In this document: one piece after another, positions 8,635 to 17,615 of the stretch
How the letters are laid out: every line of letters begins with the position of its first letter
Position numbering within the stretch: position 1 is the first letter of the stretch
Assembly (NCBI RefSeq): GCF_035989285.1
Contig: NZ_CP108513.1
Location: 248,001 to 312,000 of the forward strand
Direction: 5' to 3'
DNA from: Streptomyces sp. NBC_01235
GTDB lineage: Bacteria; Actinomycetota; Actinomycetes; Streptomycetales; Streptomycetaceae
DNA length: 64,000 bases
Notes under the pieces: model-generated
What the model was told of the DNA's origin: nothing
Seen by the model: only the letters and a program-made list of their open reading frames with translations
Databases searched by the model: none
Position numbers and translations under genes: made by a program

Positions 8635-9591
8635 CTACTCGCCCCGGGTGAAGGTGCGCCGGTACTCGCTCGGCGTGGTGCCGAGGATCTGCTGGAAATG
8701 CATCCGCAGATTCGCGCCCGTGCCGAGCCCGACGTCGTTCGCGATCTGCTCGACGCCGCGCTCGGAGCGCTCGAGCAGCTCACGGGCCATGTCGATGCGG
8801 GCGCGCATGACCCACTGCATCGGCGTGTACCCGGTGTCCTCGACGAAGCGTCGCGAGAAGGTGCGTTCCGAGACCGCCGCGTGCCGGGCCAGCGTCTCGA
8901 GGGTGAGGGGTTCGTCGAGCCGGTGCAGGGCCCACTCGCGGGTGGCCGCGAACTTCTCGCCCAGGGGCTCCGGCACGCTGCGCGGCACGTACTGGGCCTG
9001 GCCGCCGCTGCGGTAGGGGGCCGCGACCAGGCGGCGGGCCGCGTGGTTGGAGGCGGCCACCCCGAGGTCGCGGCGCAGGATGTGCAGGCACAGGTCGATG
9101 CCGGAGGCGGCGCCGGCCGAGGTCAGCACGCTGCCCTCGTCGACGAACAGGACGTTCTCGTCGACCTTGACGAGCGGATGCTTCGACGCCAGCGCCCGGG
9201 AGTAGTGCCAGTGCGTGGTGGCCCGCCTGCCGTCGAGCAGGCCCGTGGCGGCGAGCGCGAAGGCCCCCGTCGAGATGGCGGCCAGCCGGGCGCCCCGGGC
9301 ATGGGCGCCGAGCAGCGCGCCGACGACGGCCTGCGGCGGGTCGTCGCGGTCGGGGAAACGGTAGCCGGGGATGAAGACGACGTCGGCCCAGCCGAGCGCC
9401 TCCAGGCCGTGGGCCACGTGGTACGACAGTCCGTCGCCGCCGGTCACCAGACCGGGCGCCGCGCCGCACACCCGTACCTCGTAGGGCATGCTCGCGCGGG
9501 TCGTGAACACCTGCGCGGGGATGCCGACATCGAGCGGCTTCGCCCCTTCGAGCACAAGGACGGCGACACGTTGGAGGCGGGAGGTCGACAC
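8635..9591 (-). CDS. GlxA-type AraC-family regulator with DJ-1/PfpI domain
   Basis: 318 residues from the GTG at 9591. Residues 8-180 form a DJ-1/PfpI (class I glutamine amidotransferase-like) domain starting RVAVLVLEGAKPLDVG, with the nucleophile-elbow region replaced by AAISTGAFALAATGLLDGR. Residues about 215-318 form two AraC helix-turn-helix motifs (LETLARHAAVSERTFSRRF and IANDVGLGTGANLRMHF). An in-frame ATG at 9645 would add 18 residues that do not look conserved, so I prefer the GTG, although neither start has a strong ribosome site. Ligand unknown. It is divergent from the secreted protease gene; the palindrome at 9689-9702 lies between them. Confidence 0.88.
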   Translation of the reverse strand: MSTSRLQRVAVLVLEGAKPLDVGIPAQVFTTRASMPYEVRVCGAAPGLVTGGDGLSYHVAHGLEALGWADVVFIPGYRFPDRDDPPQAVVGALLGAHARGARLAAISTGAFALAATGLLDGRRATTHWHYSRALASKHPLVKVDENVLFVDEGSVLTSAGAASGIDLCLHILRRDLGVAASNHAARRLVAAPYRSGGQAQYVPRSVPEPLGEKFAATREWALHRLDEPLTLETLARHAAVSERTFSRRFVEDTGYTPMQWVMRARIDMARELLERSERGVEQIANDVGLGTGANLRMHFQQILGTTPSEYRRTFTRGE

Positions 9592-9688
9592 CCGGAACAG
9601 GGTACGGGGGTGTGAACCGCCGCCGAACGCGGCCCGCATTGGCATAGACCTGACACCGCGGACGGGCTAGGCTCTGCCGCGCCGCACC

Positions 9689-9702
9689 TGAGAGCGCTCT
9701 CA
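9689..9702. promoter_or_regulatory. LacI/CebR-type operator palindrome
   Basis: TGAGAGCGCTCTCA is a perfect 14-bp palindrome, 50 bases before the protease start. It matches the TGGGAGCGCTCCCA pattern of Streptomyces CebR-like LacI repressors apart from one symmetric position. It would place the protease, or the divergent AraC-type regulator, under cello- or gluco-oligosaccharide control. Confidence 0.55.
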
Positions 9703-9751
9703 CCCATCCGCTGTTCCACCCCACTCCCTGGAACGACGAAGGGCAACTCCC

Positions 9752-10930
9752 ATGAGACGCACAAGGCTCAAGCACGTCTGCCTGGCCGCATTACTGACGC
9801 TGGCCGGGCTCGGCGGCGCGGGCACACTTCCCGCCGCGGCGAGCGGCGGCGAGGCCACAGCGGCCCCCGCCTCCGCTTCGAGCACCGCCCCCGCCTCCGC
9901 CGCGCTGCTGCACGCCATGCGGCAGGAGTTCGGGCTGACCGAGGAGCAGGCCGCGGCCCGGCTGGACGCCGAGCGGGCCGCCACCGCGCTCGAACCGAAG
10001 GCGCGCCGCACGGCGGGAGCCGCGTACGCGGGGTCCTGGTTCGACGCCTCCGACGGCCGTCTGACGGTGGCCGTGACCTCGCAGGCCCCGCAGTCGACAC
10101 GCGCGGCGCTGCGCGCCGACGGAGCCGCTGTCCGGGTCGTCGAGCACAGCGCGCGGGTGCTGGAATCGGCGAAGTCGCGCATCGACCGGCTCTCCGCCCC
10201 CTCGGGGGTGGGGAGTTGGCACGTCGACCCGGCGGCGAACACCGTCGTCGTCACGGTCGTCCGCGACCGGCACTCCGACAACGACGTCCAGCGGTTCCTG
10301 GCGCAGGCTCGCGCCACCGGCCCCGTCACCGTCGAGACCGTCGCCTCAACCCCGCGCACCCTTGTGGCGGGCACGGTGGGCGGCGACCCCTACTACACGG
10401 GCAACGTGCGCTGTTCCATCGGCTTCTCGGTGTACGGCGGGTTCGTCACCGCCGGCCACTGCGGCCAGGCCGGCGCGGGCGTCTCGGGGTGGGACGGCTC
10501 CTACATCGGTAACTTCCAGGGCTCCTCGTTCCCCGACAACGACTACGCGTGGGTGAACGTGGGCAGCGGCTGGTGGACCGTTCCGGTAGTGCTCGGCTGG
10601 GGCACGGTCTCCGACCAACTGGTGCGCGGCTCGGCCGAGGCCCCCGTGGGCGCCTCCGTCTGCCGGTCCGGGTCGACCACACACTGGCACTGCGGCACCG
10701 TGCTGGCGAAGAACGAGACCGTCAACTACAGCCAGGGCGCGGTGCACCAGATGACGAAGACGAACGTCTGCGCCGAAGGGGGCGACTCCGGCGGCTCGTT
10801 CATCAGCGGCGACCAGGCGCAGGGCGTCACCTCCGGCGGCTGGGGCAACTGCTCCTCCGGCGGCGAGACATGGTTCCAGCCGGTGAACGAGATCCTCAAC
10901 CGCTACGGCCTCACCCTGCCCACGTACTGA
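9752..10930 (+). CDS. secreted streptogrisin-like S1 serine protease with pro-domain
   Basis: 392-residue preproprotease of the alpha-lytic/streptogrisin group (chymotrypsin fold, family S1E). Signal peptide 1-30, pro-domain of about 170 residues (containing the conserved GSWFDASDGRLTVAVTS), mature enzyme from about residue 206 (VAGTVGGDPYYTG). Catalytic triad: H236 in TAGHC, D264 in PDNDYAW, S346 in GGDSGGS; disulfide cysteines pair around C221/C237. Pro-domain cleavage activates the enzyme outside the cell. Leucine 14 is encoded by TTA (9791-9793), so translation should depend on the bldA tRNA, fitting expression late in development. A LacI-type palindrome lies just upstream. Confidence 0.93.
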   Translation: MRRTRLKHVCLAALLTLAGLGGAGTLPAAASGGEATAAPASASSTAPASAALLHAMRQEFGLTEEQAAARLDAERAATALEPKARRTAGAAYAGSWFDASDGRLTVAVTSQAPQSTRAALRADGAAVRVVEHSARVLESAKSRIDRLSAPSGVGSWHVDPAANTVVVTVVRDRHSDNDVQRFLAQARATGPVTVETVASTPRTLVAGTVGGDPYYTGNVRCSIGFSVYGGFVTAGHCGQAGAGVSGWDGSYIGNFQGSSFPDNDYAWVNVGSGWWTVPVVLGWGTVSDQLVRGSAEAPVGASVCRSGSTTHWHCGTVLAKNETVNYSQGAVHQMTKTNVCAEGGDSGGSFISGDQAQGVTSGGWGNCSSGGETWFQPVNEILNRYGLTLPTY

Positions 10931-11206
10931 CCGCGAACGATCGCTCCGAGGGGTCCCGGGCGTCCGGCGTCCGGAACCCCCGCGAGTACTTGCGGCACAT
11001 CGACGCGCGACTCTGGCTGACCCAGCAGGGCGGCCCGCACACGTGGGACGATCCGGCCCTCTTCACCGAGGAGACCACCTGGGCGATCGAAGCCCCCCTG
11101 GGTTCCCTGACCGGGCGGCCCTGCCCAGGGGCACCCGTCTCCCCGCGCGTGGGGGGTGGCCCTCTGTCAGGGACGGCCACCGTTCCCATGGACTGAGCGG
11201 GAGTCT
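10931..11206. other. unassigned stretch next to truncated GH127 gene
   Basis: No complete gene. On the + strand, codons around 10990-11110 read EYLRHIDARLWLTQQGG and HTWDDPALFTEET, which look protein-like but have no start of their own and end in low-complexity sequence at 11196. This may be the edge of an element or gene whose arrival or loss cut the GH127 gene at about 11207. I cannot name the family. Confidence 0.3.
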
Positions 11207-11882
11207 GCATCCGCTCGTAGGACAGCGGCGCGGTGCGGGCGTCGACCCAGGCCGCCATCCCGAGCAGGACATCCAGGGCCTCCTGGTTGCCGCTGAGGCG
11301 GTACTGGTCGAGCAGGCCCGCCATGATCTTGTGCAGGGTGTAGTACGGCGCCCAGGGCTTGCCACCCGACTCCAGCTGGTCGAAGACCGGCTCGGGGAAC
11401 GCAGAGAGGTAGCCGCGCGTGAACCCGGCCGCCGGGGCGGCCCGCTGGCACTCGGCAAGGGCGGAGACCAGGGCGCGCCCCTTGTCGGCGTACGCGGACC
11501 CGCCGGTGCCCGCGTGCGCCTGGGCCAGCGCACTGAGCAGGTGACCGGTGGTGTGGCCGCGTAACTGGACTCCGGGTGCCTCCCATCCCCCACAGGGCTC
11601 CGCCGACGACGGCAGGCCCACGGTCCGGCGGAAGGTGTGCAGCAGCCGGTCGGTGTCGACGAAGAGCAGATAGGCGCAGGTGCGGCGCATGTTGGCGAGG
11701 AAGGGGCCGTCCAGCAGACGGACCTCGGACAGGTCGAAGGCTGCGAGGGCGGGCTGTGTGCCGGGCGCGCCGACGGCCGGGGTGGCGAACGCCGCGGCCG
11801 CCACGGCCAGGGCAGGGGCGGCCGCGGCGGTGAACAGGACCCTGCGGCGGGACGGGCCGGCGGTGTCTCGGGATGCAGGCAA
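11207..11882 (-). pseudogene. 5' part of a Tat-secreted GH127 (beta-L-arabinofuranosidase, DUF1680) gene
   Basis: A TTG start with an excellent AAGGGAG ribosome site begins a Tat signal (PSRRRVLFTAAAAPALAVA, about residues 9-27) and the GH127 N-terminal barrel: FDLSEVRLLDGPF, then FRRTVGLPSSAEPCGGWEAP, HTTGHLLSALAQ, YTLHKIMAGLLDQYR and SYERMQ. Similarity stops abruptly after about 226 residues; the next codons (TPAQSMGTVAVPD) belong to unrelated sequence. The catalytic Glu/Cys zinc site of the family lies well beyond the break, so the product cannot be active. Two LacI-type sites upstream show the gene was once a regulated secreted hydrolase, complementary to the intact cytosolic-type GH127 at 27.0 kb. 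Confidence 0.8.
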
Positions 11883-11915
11883 TGCGCGGGCTCCCTTCGG
11901 CGGGACAGCACTGGA

Positions 11916-12017
11916 TTGAATCGTTTTATGACGCAGCCGCAGACGCTGAGCTCGGCCATGGTAAGCGTCAAGGCCTTTCACAGGAGAGGAGGAACAGGGG
12001 CTATTGAAACGTTTAAT
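11916..12017. promoter_or_regulatory. two LacI-type operator-like sites before the truncated GH127 gene
   Basis: TTGAAACGTTTAAT at 12004-12017 has a perfect AAACGTTT core, the central-CG pattern of LacI-family operators. TTGAATCGTTTTAT at 11916-11929 is a second, less symmetric site just before the ribosome site. Spacing of about 88 bases would allow repression by looping. Probable regulator: a LacI protein such as that at 25799-26818, though its own region has a different core (TTGCGCAA). Confidence 0.5.
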
Positions 12018-12172
12018 TCGATAGCGAGGCGGCCGGCCCACATCGCCGCCGAACGCATTCGCTCCCGACTCTGGCCCCGGCGACCTACCCGGCGGTATAC
12101 AAGCCCAGTTGAACGTAACGACGGCCTGACCGGACGGCGGCGGCGGCATGGGCTTCAAGGGGGAGGAACGCG

Positions 12173-13084
12173 ATGCAGAGTGACGTACGCGCGGGGAGAC
12201 TGGTCGGCCGCCGTCGAAAAGGCGTCACTTTCCTGGCCGCGCTGGGAGGTTGTGCCCTCGTCGCCGCTTCGGCCGTGCCCGCCGCGGCGCACGGCGCGGG
12301 CGGCCGAATCCGGTACGTGGCGCTCGGCGACTCCTACACCTCCGGCCCCTTCATCCCTCGGCAGGTCGACGCCAACTGCGCCCGCTCCGACCACAACTAC
12401 CCGTCGATCGTGGCCGGTCAGCTACGGGCGAGCGTGTTCAAGGACGTCAGCTGCAGCGGGGCGACGACCGAGAACATGTGGAAACCCCAGGGGACCAACG
12501 GTCCCCAGCTCGACGCGGTGAGCCGGAACAGCGACCTCGTGACCGTCCAGATAGGCGGCAACGACGTCGGCTTCGGCTCCATCATCGGCACCTGCGTCCA
12601 ACTGGCCCCGCAGGACCCGACCGGCAATCCGTGCCAACGCCACTACGGCGCCTCGGGCGTCGACCAGCTCACGGTCGAGATCGCCAAGACCGCACCCAAG
12701 GTCGCGCGGGTGCTGGAAGCCGTACACGACAGGGCCCCGCACGCCCGGGTCCTCGTCGTCGGCTACCCGGACCTCCTGCCCGACGACGGCAGCGGCTGTG
12801 CGCCTTCGGTGCCGTTCGCGACGCGGGACTTTCCCTACCTGCGGGACACCGGCAAGCGCATCAACCTGATGCTGCGTCTGGTGGCACGCTGGAACCACGC
12901 CGAGTACGTCGACACCTACGGTCCGACCATCGGCCACGACATGTGCAAGCCCCCGGCCGAACGGTGGATCGAGCCGTTGCAGCCCGCCTCACCGGCCGCT
13001 CCCGCGCACCCCAACGCCAAGGGCGAGGAAGCGATGGCAAGTGCGGTGCTGGAGCGCCTGACCCACGGGCAGCGCGGCCGCTGA
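12173..13084 (+). CDS. secreted SGNH/GDSL-family esterase or lipase
   Basis: 303-residue exported hydrolase. A long signal peptide ends near residue 40 (VPAAAHG). SGNH blocks: GDSYTSG with catalytic S54, the SCSGATT region giving the oxyanion glycine, GGNDVGF giving the oxyanion asparagine, and HPNAKGE with the catalytic H279. Six cysteines fit the disulfides of Streptomyces lipases of this group. It hydrolyses fatty acyl esters outside the cell; exact substrate unknown. The start ATG follows GGGGGAGG at ideal spacing. It is divergent from the truncated GH127 gene and stands alone. Confidence 0.9.
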   Translation: MQSDVRAGRLVGRRRKGVTFLAALGGCALVAASAVPAAAHGAGGRIRYVALGDSYTSGPFIPRQVDANCARSDHNYPSIVAGQLRASVFKDVSCSGATTENMWKPQGTNGPQLDAVSRNSDLVTVQIGGNDVGFGSIIGTCVQLAPQDPTGNPCQRHYGASGVDQLTVEIAKTAPKVARVLEAVHDRAPHARVLVVGYPDLLPDDGSGCAPSVPFATRDFPYLRDTGKRINLMLRLVARWNHAEYVDTYGPTIGHDMCKPPAERWIEPLQPASPAAPAHPNAKGEEAMASAVLERLTHGQRGR

Positions 13085-13204
13085 CTCCGGCCTACTGGGC
13101 GGTGGGGCCTTCGACGGGTGATCGTGCACCTGGAGCTGCCCCTTCGGACCTTTCCCGGTCGGCCTCCGCTTCTGTAGAGAAGGAAGACCGAGGAAAGGTC
13201 CGCC

Positions 13205-13267
13205 ATGCGTGCGAAGGAACAGCCCGAGAAGGACGCTGTCAGGGAAAGAAGAGCCGCCACGAAATGA
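13205..13267 (+). CDS. possible 20-aa leader peptide
   Basis: An ATG after AGGAAAGG opens a 20-codon frame of mostly charged residues (KEQPEKD, RERRAATK) whose TGA overlaps the ATG of the next frame (ATGA, 13264-13267). The base composition here is less GC-rich and uses AGA, AGG and AAA codons. Translational coupling is suggested, but with no known homologue this stays tentative. Confidence 0.3.
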   Translation: MRAKEQPEKDAVRERRAATK

Positions 13268-13638
13268 TGCGGGTGGCGAACCGGCAGAACTTCATGCAGG
13301 CCCGCGTCCTCCTGTCGACGAACCACATGCCGAATCCCAAGAGCGGAATCAGGATCGTCCGGCACACCACCATGGACCCGGAGAACGCCAGGAAATACGA
13401 GACGCTGCTCGACAAGTGCGTCGAGAAGCTCTTCGCTCCACCAGCGGCTTCCCGGTGTACGCCTGCGCGGCACGCGGCATGCCCCGGACTCGATCGCCCG
13501 ATCCGCCGGGGACTTGGCGACCGGCGAACCCGCGTCGGGCACGGGTGTTCCGCGACCGGTTCCCCGGGCCGACCGGCAAGTGCCACCGGTCGGGTCGGGA
13601 CCTTGTCGAAGGGCCGGACACCCCTGCTCGACGTGTGA
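13264..13638 (+). CDS. possible coupled ORF or gene fragment of atypical composition
   Basis: Starts ATGATG overlapping the leader stop. The first 55 codons (VANRQNFMQARVLLSTNHMP, then DPENARKYETLLDKCVEKLF) look like a folded, charged protein. The rest reads as arginine/proline-rich sequence and may be out of frame, so this may be a truncated or frameshifted gene brought in by transfer. It has no recognised domain. It is isolated between the SGNH esterase and the DUF6882 gene. Confidence 0.3.
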   Translation: MMRVANRQNFMQARVLLSTNHMPNPKSGIRIVRHTTMDPENARKYETLLDKCVEKLFAPPAASRCTPARHAACPGLDRPIRRGLGDRRTRVGHGCSATGSPGRPASATGRVGTLSKGRTPLLDV

Positions 13639-13664
13639 TCGACGCAGCCCCATAAGGTCGGGGC

Positions 13665-14354
13665 ATGGCAAGTGAATTCAGCGATGCGCTCCTTCTGGAG
13701 GCCGAACGGCATGCCTCCTGGGGCGCGGCCCAGCTCGACGCCCTGACCTCGTTCCTGCCCGACGGACCATGGAGCGCGGACCTCCCCTCCTGCATGTACC
13801 GCCAGGGGGACCTGGACCTGCGCGTGGCCGTACTGGGCACTTACGACGCGGACGAGCGGTCGTGGATGTGGGGCTGGGCGAACCCGGGCCTGCGAGGTAC
13901 CGAAGTGGTGGCGCTGACCGGCGCGGTGGAGCGATACGGGCGGGCGCACGGCATCGGGGAACTGACCGAGGAGGTCGTCCGGCTGTCCGGCTTCGACGAC
14001 CCCAGGCGGGCGGCGGAGATGCTCGCCTTCACGGGGATGGGCGTGACCGGGGCGCCCGGCTACATCGGTGTTCCGGCGGGACCGGCCACGCAGATCTACT
14101 TCCTGCCCGACGACAGCCGGATTCCCCGTGCGGGACTGGATCCGGTCACGCTGCCGCGGACGCTGCTCACCGGGGCGGGACTGATCGGGCGCTCGGCCCG
14201 GCACACCGTCCACGGGTACTTCGAGCACCACGGGGTGGCCCAGCGCGACGAAGGCGACCGCATCGTCGCCGAACTGGCCGGCGGCAACGCGGTCGAGGTC
14301 GCCTTCGACGCCGTCGGCCGGATCGCGGGGATAGAGGTCAAGCTCCTGCCCTGA
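13665..14354 (+). CDS. DUF6882 domain-containing protein
   Basis: 229-residue cytosolic protein of unknown function. Recognisable features are an N-terminal helix with WGAAQLDAL, a hydrophobic strand CMYRQGDLDLRVAVLGTYD, and the characteristic SWMWGWANPGL, followed by a helical DPRRAAEMLAFTG segment. That order matches DUF6882 proteins, often found singly in Streptomyces. No signal peptide or catalytic motif is seen. It ends about 185 bases upstream of the MFS gene in the same direction. Confidence 0.7.
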   Translation: MASEFSDALLLEAERHASWGAAQLDALTSFLPDGPWSADLPSCMYRQGDLDLRVAVLGTYDADERSWMWGWANPGLRGTEVVALTGAVERYGRAHGIGELTEEVVRLSGFDDPRRAAEMLAFTGMGVTGAPGYIGVPAGPATQIYFLPDDSRIPRAGLDPVTLPRTLLTGAGLIGRSARHTVHGYFEHHGVAQRDEGDRIVAELAGGNAVEVAFDAVGRIAGIEVKLLP

Positions 14355-14539
14355 GCGCAGGTGACGTGCTGCCGCAGGCGGAGGTCCAGGTCCTGACACT
14401 CCACGCGCGCAGGCTCTGCCGGCCGCCCACGGAGCGCTCGGTGGCGCCCGGATCGCCCGCCGACTGCGGAACTGGTGGGCGCCCCGCCGCGGAAACGTCG
14501 GGCCTCACCGTGGACGCGCGCAGGGTTACTGTCGCCGGC

Positions 14540-15730
14540 ATGGACCGTGATCGCCGAGGTTGGCTCCCCTGTCTGCTCGGCGGAGCCGTGTTCGCCGTGT
14601 GCATGACCGGTACCACGTTGCCGACCCCCCTGTACGGCCTCTACCAGGAGAAGTTCGGCTTCTCCGAGCTGACGGTCACCGTGGTGTACGCGGTGTACGC
14701 CTTCGGAGTCATCGGCGTGCTGCTGCTGGCGGGCAACGCCTCGGACACCGTGGGCAGACGACCGGTACTGCTGTGGGGCCTGGGAGGCGCGGCGGCGAGC
14801 GCCGTCTGTTTCCTGAGCGCCACCGGGCTGGGGTGGCTGTACGCGGGACGGCTGCTGTCGGGTCTGTCGGCCGGGCTGTTCACCGGGGCCGCCACGGCGT
14901 ACGTGATGGACCTGGCGCCGTACGGCGGCGCCTCCCGGGCCACGTTCGTGGCGACGGCCGCCAACATGGGCGGGCTGGGCTGCGGTCCGCTGCTCGCCGG
15001 AGTGCTCGCGCAGTACGCGGCTCGGCCGCTGTACCTGCCGTTCGCCGTGCACCTCGCCCTGGTGGCCTGTTCGGCCGCGGTCCTGGCGCGGCTTCCGGAG
15101 ACCGTGCGGTACCGGACATCGCTGAGCGCCGTACGGCCGCAGCGGCCCGGTCTGCCCCCACAGGTGCGGGCGGTGTTCGGGCCGGCGGCGGTCGCCTCGT
15201 TCGTGGGGTTCGCGCTGTTCGGGGTGTTCACCTCGGTCAGCCCCGCGTTTCTCGCACAGTCGCTCGACGTGCGCAACCACGCCGTGAGCGGTCTGGTCGT
15301 CGCGCTCGCCTTCTTCGCCTCCACCGCCGGACAGTTGGCCGTGGGCCGGGTCGGGGTCGGACGATCCCTGCCGCTGGGCTGCGGCGCGCTCCTGGCCGGG
15401 CTGGCGCTGCTCGCGGGCGCGCTGCGGTGGGAGTTGCTGCCGCTGGTGGTGCTGAGCGCGCTCGTCGGCGGGGCCGGGCAGGGACTGGCGTTCCGCGGGG
15501 CGCTGTCCGCGGTGGCCGAGGCGTCTCCCGCGGACCGGCGTGCGGCGGTGATCTCGACTCTCTTCGTGGTGGCCTACACGGGCATCTCGGTGCCGGTGAT
15601 CGGTGTGGGCGTGCTGGCTGGTCCCATCGGCCTGGAGGATGCGGGGCTGGTGTTCATCGCGTGTATGGCCGTCCTCGTCTCGACCGCGGCCGCCTACCTG
15701 CTCCGGCGCCCGGTGCCGGCGAGGACCTGA
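14540..15730 (+). CDS. MFS transporter (12-TM, drug-efflux-like)
   Basis: 396-residue inner-membrane transporter with about 12 hydrophobic segments. The loop 2-3 signature is GNASDTVGRRPVLLWGL and helix 5 has GLGCGPLLAGVLAQYAARPL, typical of proton-driven exporters of the DHA1 type. The ATG at 14540 was chosen because the hydrophobic first helix starts soon after it; frames further upstream overlap the preceding gene. The substrate is unknown. Confidence 0.88.
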   Translation: MDRDRRGWLPCLLGGAVFAVCMTGTTLPTPLYGLYQEKFGFSELTVTVVYAVYAFGVIGVLLLAGNASDTVGRRPVLLWGLGGAAASAVCFLSATGLGWLYAGRLLSGLSAGLFTGAATAYVMDLAPYGGASRATFVATAANMGGLGCGPLLAGVLAQYAARPLYLPFAVHLALVACSAAVLARLPETVRYRTSLSAVRPQRPGLPPQVRAVFGPAAVASFVGFALFGVFTSVSPAFLAQSLDVRNHAVSGLVVALAFFASTAGQLAVGRVGVGRSLPLGCGALLAGLALLAGALRWELLPLVVLSALVGGAGQGLAFRGALSAVAEASPADRRAAVISTLFVVAYTGISVPVIGVGVLAGPIGLEDAGLVFIACMAVLVSTAAAYLLRRPVPART

Positions 15731-15858
15731 ACACCTGTGGACGCGGCACCCACACGCTTGGCCGCGCCCGTACGGGTGGGGTCGGTCCGCCGGCGAAGCG
15801 ACACGGGGCCGACCGGCGTTGTGCAGAGCCCATCCGTCATCACCGGAAAGGTCCTTCC

Positions 15859-15948
15859 ATGCGACGTACCGCCCTCCTCGCCGTCTGTGCCCTGGTCAGC
15901 GCCGCGGCAATGGGATTCTTCACCACCAGTGCCTTTCGCAGCCGCTGA
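15859..15948 (+). CDS. possible 29-aa membrane or secreted peptide
   Basis: After GGAAAGG and a suitable gap, an ATG opens 29 codons: two arginines, a hydrophobic core (TALLAVCALVSAAAMGFF) and TTSAFRSR. It looks like a signal peptide or a single membrane helix. It could be a genuine small peptide or the first exon-like piece of a secreted-protein gene that lost its frame. Confidence 0.35.
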   Translation: MRRTALLAVCALVSAAAMGFFTTSAFRSR

Positions 15949-16547
15949 GTCACGGGGCTGAGCGACGTCCCGGCCGCCCCTCACGAACAGCCCCGCCCGG
16001 GGTGGCCCTGTGGCCGTCCCGGGTGGGGCGCTGCCGTCACCACCGGCCGCCCACGCCGGCGGCGCGCCGATCGGGACGGCGAAGCCCTTGGTGCGTGTCT
16101 CGGTCACGGCGCTCCACGGGCAGCTGACGGCCCATCCGGGCCGCCCTTGAACGTGACGTTCAGCGGCAGGTCGGAACGGCCCGCGTCGCCATGACCGTCC
16201 GCCACCGACCGGGTCACAGCGAGCGGCCGAGTCCCCGACTTCCGCTGCGACACCAGCAGTTCCGTGTTGTGGCTGCTCACGTGAGCCCTGCACGGGGCGG
16301 CTCCCCACGGCAGTGTCAGTGGCTCCGGCTACGGTGGCCGCGTCGACAGAGATTCCAACTTGGCAGGTTCAGGGCAAATGCAGCACCATCTGCGACAGGT
16401 GCGCCAAGGGTTCACGGCTGTCCCCGCCGCTGCCTTCCCGCCGGACACCCCGGGCGCTGCACGGCACAGTCACGCAAGCCCTCCGGGGCGGGCGTCGCGT
16501 GCCGACGGCGGCCGGCCGGGCCGTCGACCAATCTTCAGGAGGAACGG
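15949..16547. other. stretch without a convincing gene
   Basis: About 600 bases with no frame that has start, ribosome site and protein-like composition. On the minus strand near 16060-16170, fragments such as LPLNVTFKGGPDG and VTETRTKGFAVPIG occur in different frames, which could be a decayed secreted-protein gene. I see no RNA gene or repeat array. Confidence 0.4.
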
Positions 16548-17502
16548 ATGCGACCGAGGACGCCTCGCTGAGGTCTGGCCTTCGCAACTGCCTTGATCAT
16601 GCTCGGGTTCGGGACGGCGGGAGCCGACGCGGCGGAACGCGACGCCACAGCCGCGGTCGCCGTGTGCGGTCACACCGACGAACAGCCGCTGCTGCTACTC
16701 GGATCCACCGGTCCGGCGACGCTGGGAGCCCAGTGCGAGCTCAATCTGGCGACCAAGGCCGGCGGCTACTCGCCGATCGCGGTGGACGGTGGTTTCGGTC
16801 CCGGCACCGAGGAACGGGTCCGGACGTTCCAGCGGTGTGCGGGACTGACCGCCGACGGCGAGATCGGCCCCCTGACCTGGGCCGCGCTGAACACCTGGTC
16901 CGCGCACCCGCGTTCCTGCACGCCGCAAGGGGCGCCGGGCATCCCGCAGGTGTCCGTGTGCGGGCACACGGACACCCGGCCCACTCTGCGCCGGGGCGCG
17001 AAGGGCACCGAGGTCAAGGAGGTGCAGTGCCGCCTCGACCTGGCGATGGAGCCGGGCCACTACCCGCCGCTCGTCATCGACGGCGACTTCGGCGGAGGAA
17101 CCGAGAGCCGGGTCGTCGAGTTCCAGCTGTGTGCCGGCCTGAGTGCGGACGGAGCCGTCGGGCCGAACACCTGGGCCAGACTGACCGACTGGTCCAGCCG
17201 GAACACGTACTGCACCCCGCCCCGTCCGGCCGGTTACCCGATCGACGGTCTGGACACCGCCCAGTAGCCAGAAATCCTTCCTCGACGACTGCCTGGGCTC
17301 GACCACCGCCTTCGCCGTGTATCCACTGCAGCTCGCGGACTACCGTCAGTCGATCACCGAGCCGCCGCTACCGAACGGCTCCAGCACCTGGCTGATGTGG
17401 CAGTACACCGAGGCCGCGCTCTTCGACGGCATCGCGGCCCCGGCCACCGCGGACGTCTTCAACGGCACCCAGGCCGACCTCGACCGCCTGGCCAACCGGT
17501 GA
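16548..17502 (+). pseudogene. broken secreted peptidoglycan-binding / GH25 muramidase gene
   Basis: An ATG after AGGAGG starts MRPRTPR, then an in-frame TGA (16569-16571), then GLAFATALIMLGFGTAGADA: a signal peptide interrupted by a nonsense codon (CGA to TGA would explain it). The frame continues with two PG_binding_1 repeats, each with a VCGHTD lead, VDGGFGPGTE or IDGDFGGGTE and a GPxTWAxL end. It then reads GLDTAQ, the expected start of a GH25 lysozyme, and stops at TAG (17265). From about 17270, in another frame, comes the GH25 C-terminus (SFLDDCLGSTTAF, SSTWLMWQYTEA, DVFNGTQADLDRLANR). The middle of the GH25 domain is deleted. The intact form would cleave peptidoglycan outside the cell. 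Confidence 0.8.
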
Positions 17503-17615
17503 GCCGTTGAACCGGTGAACCCGGCCCAGGGGCACACCGGAACACCGGTGCGGCGCCGCCGCGCGCGAAGCGGCCCGACGTGCGCGGCGGACCGGTGGGG
17601 TGGAAGCTGACGATC

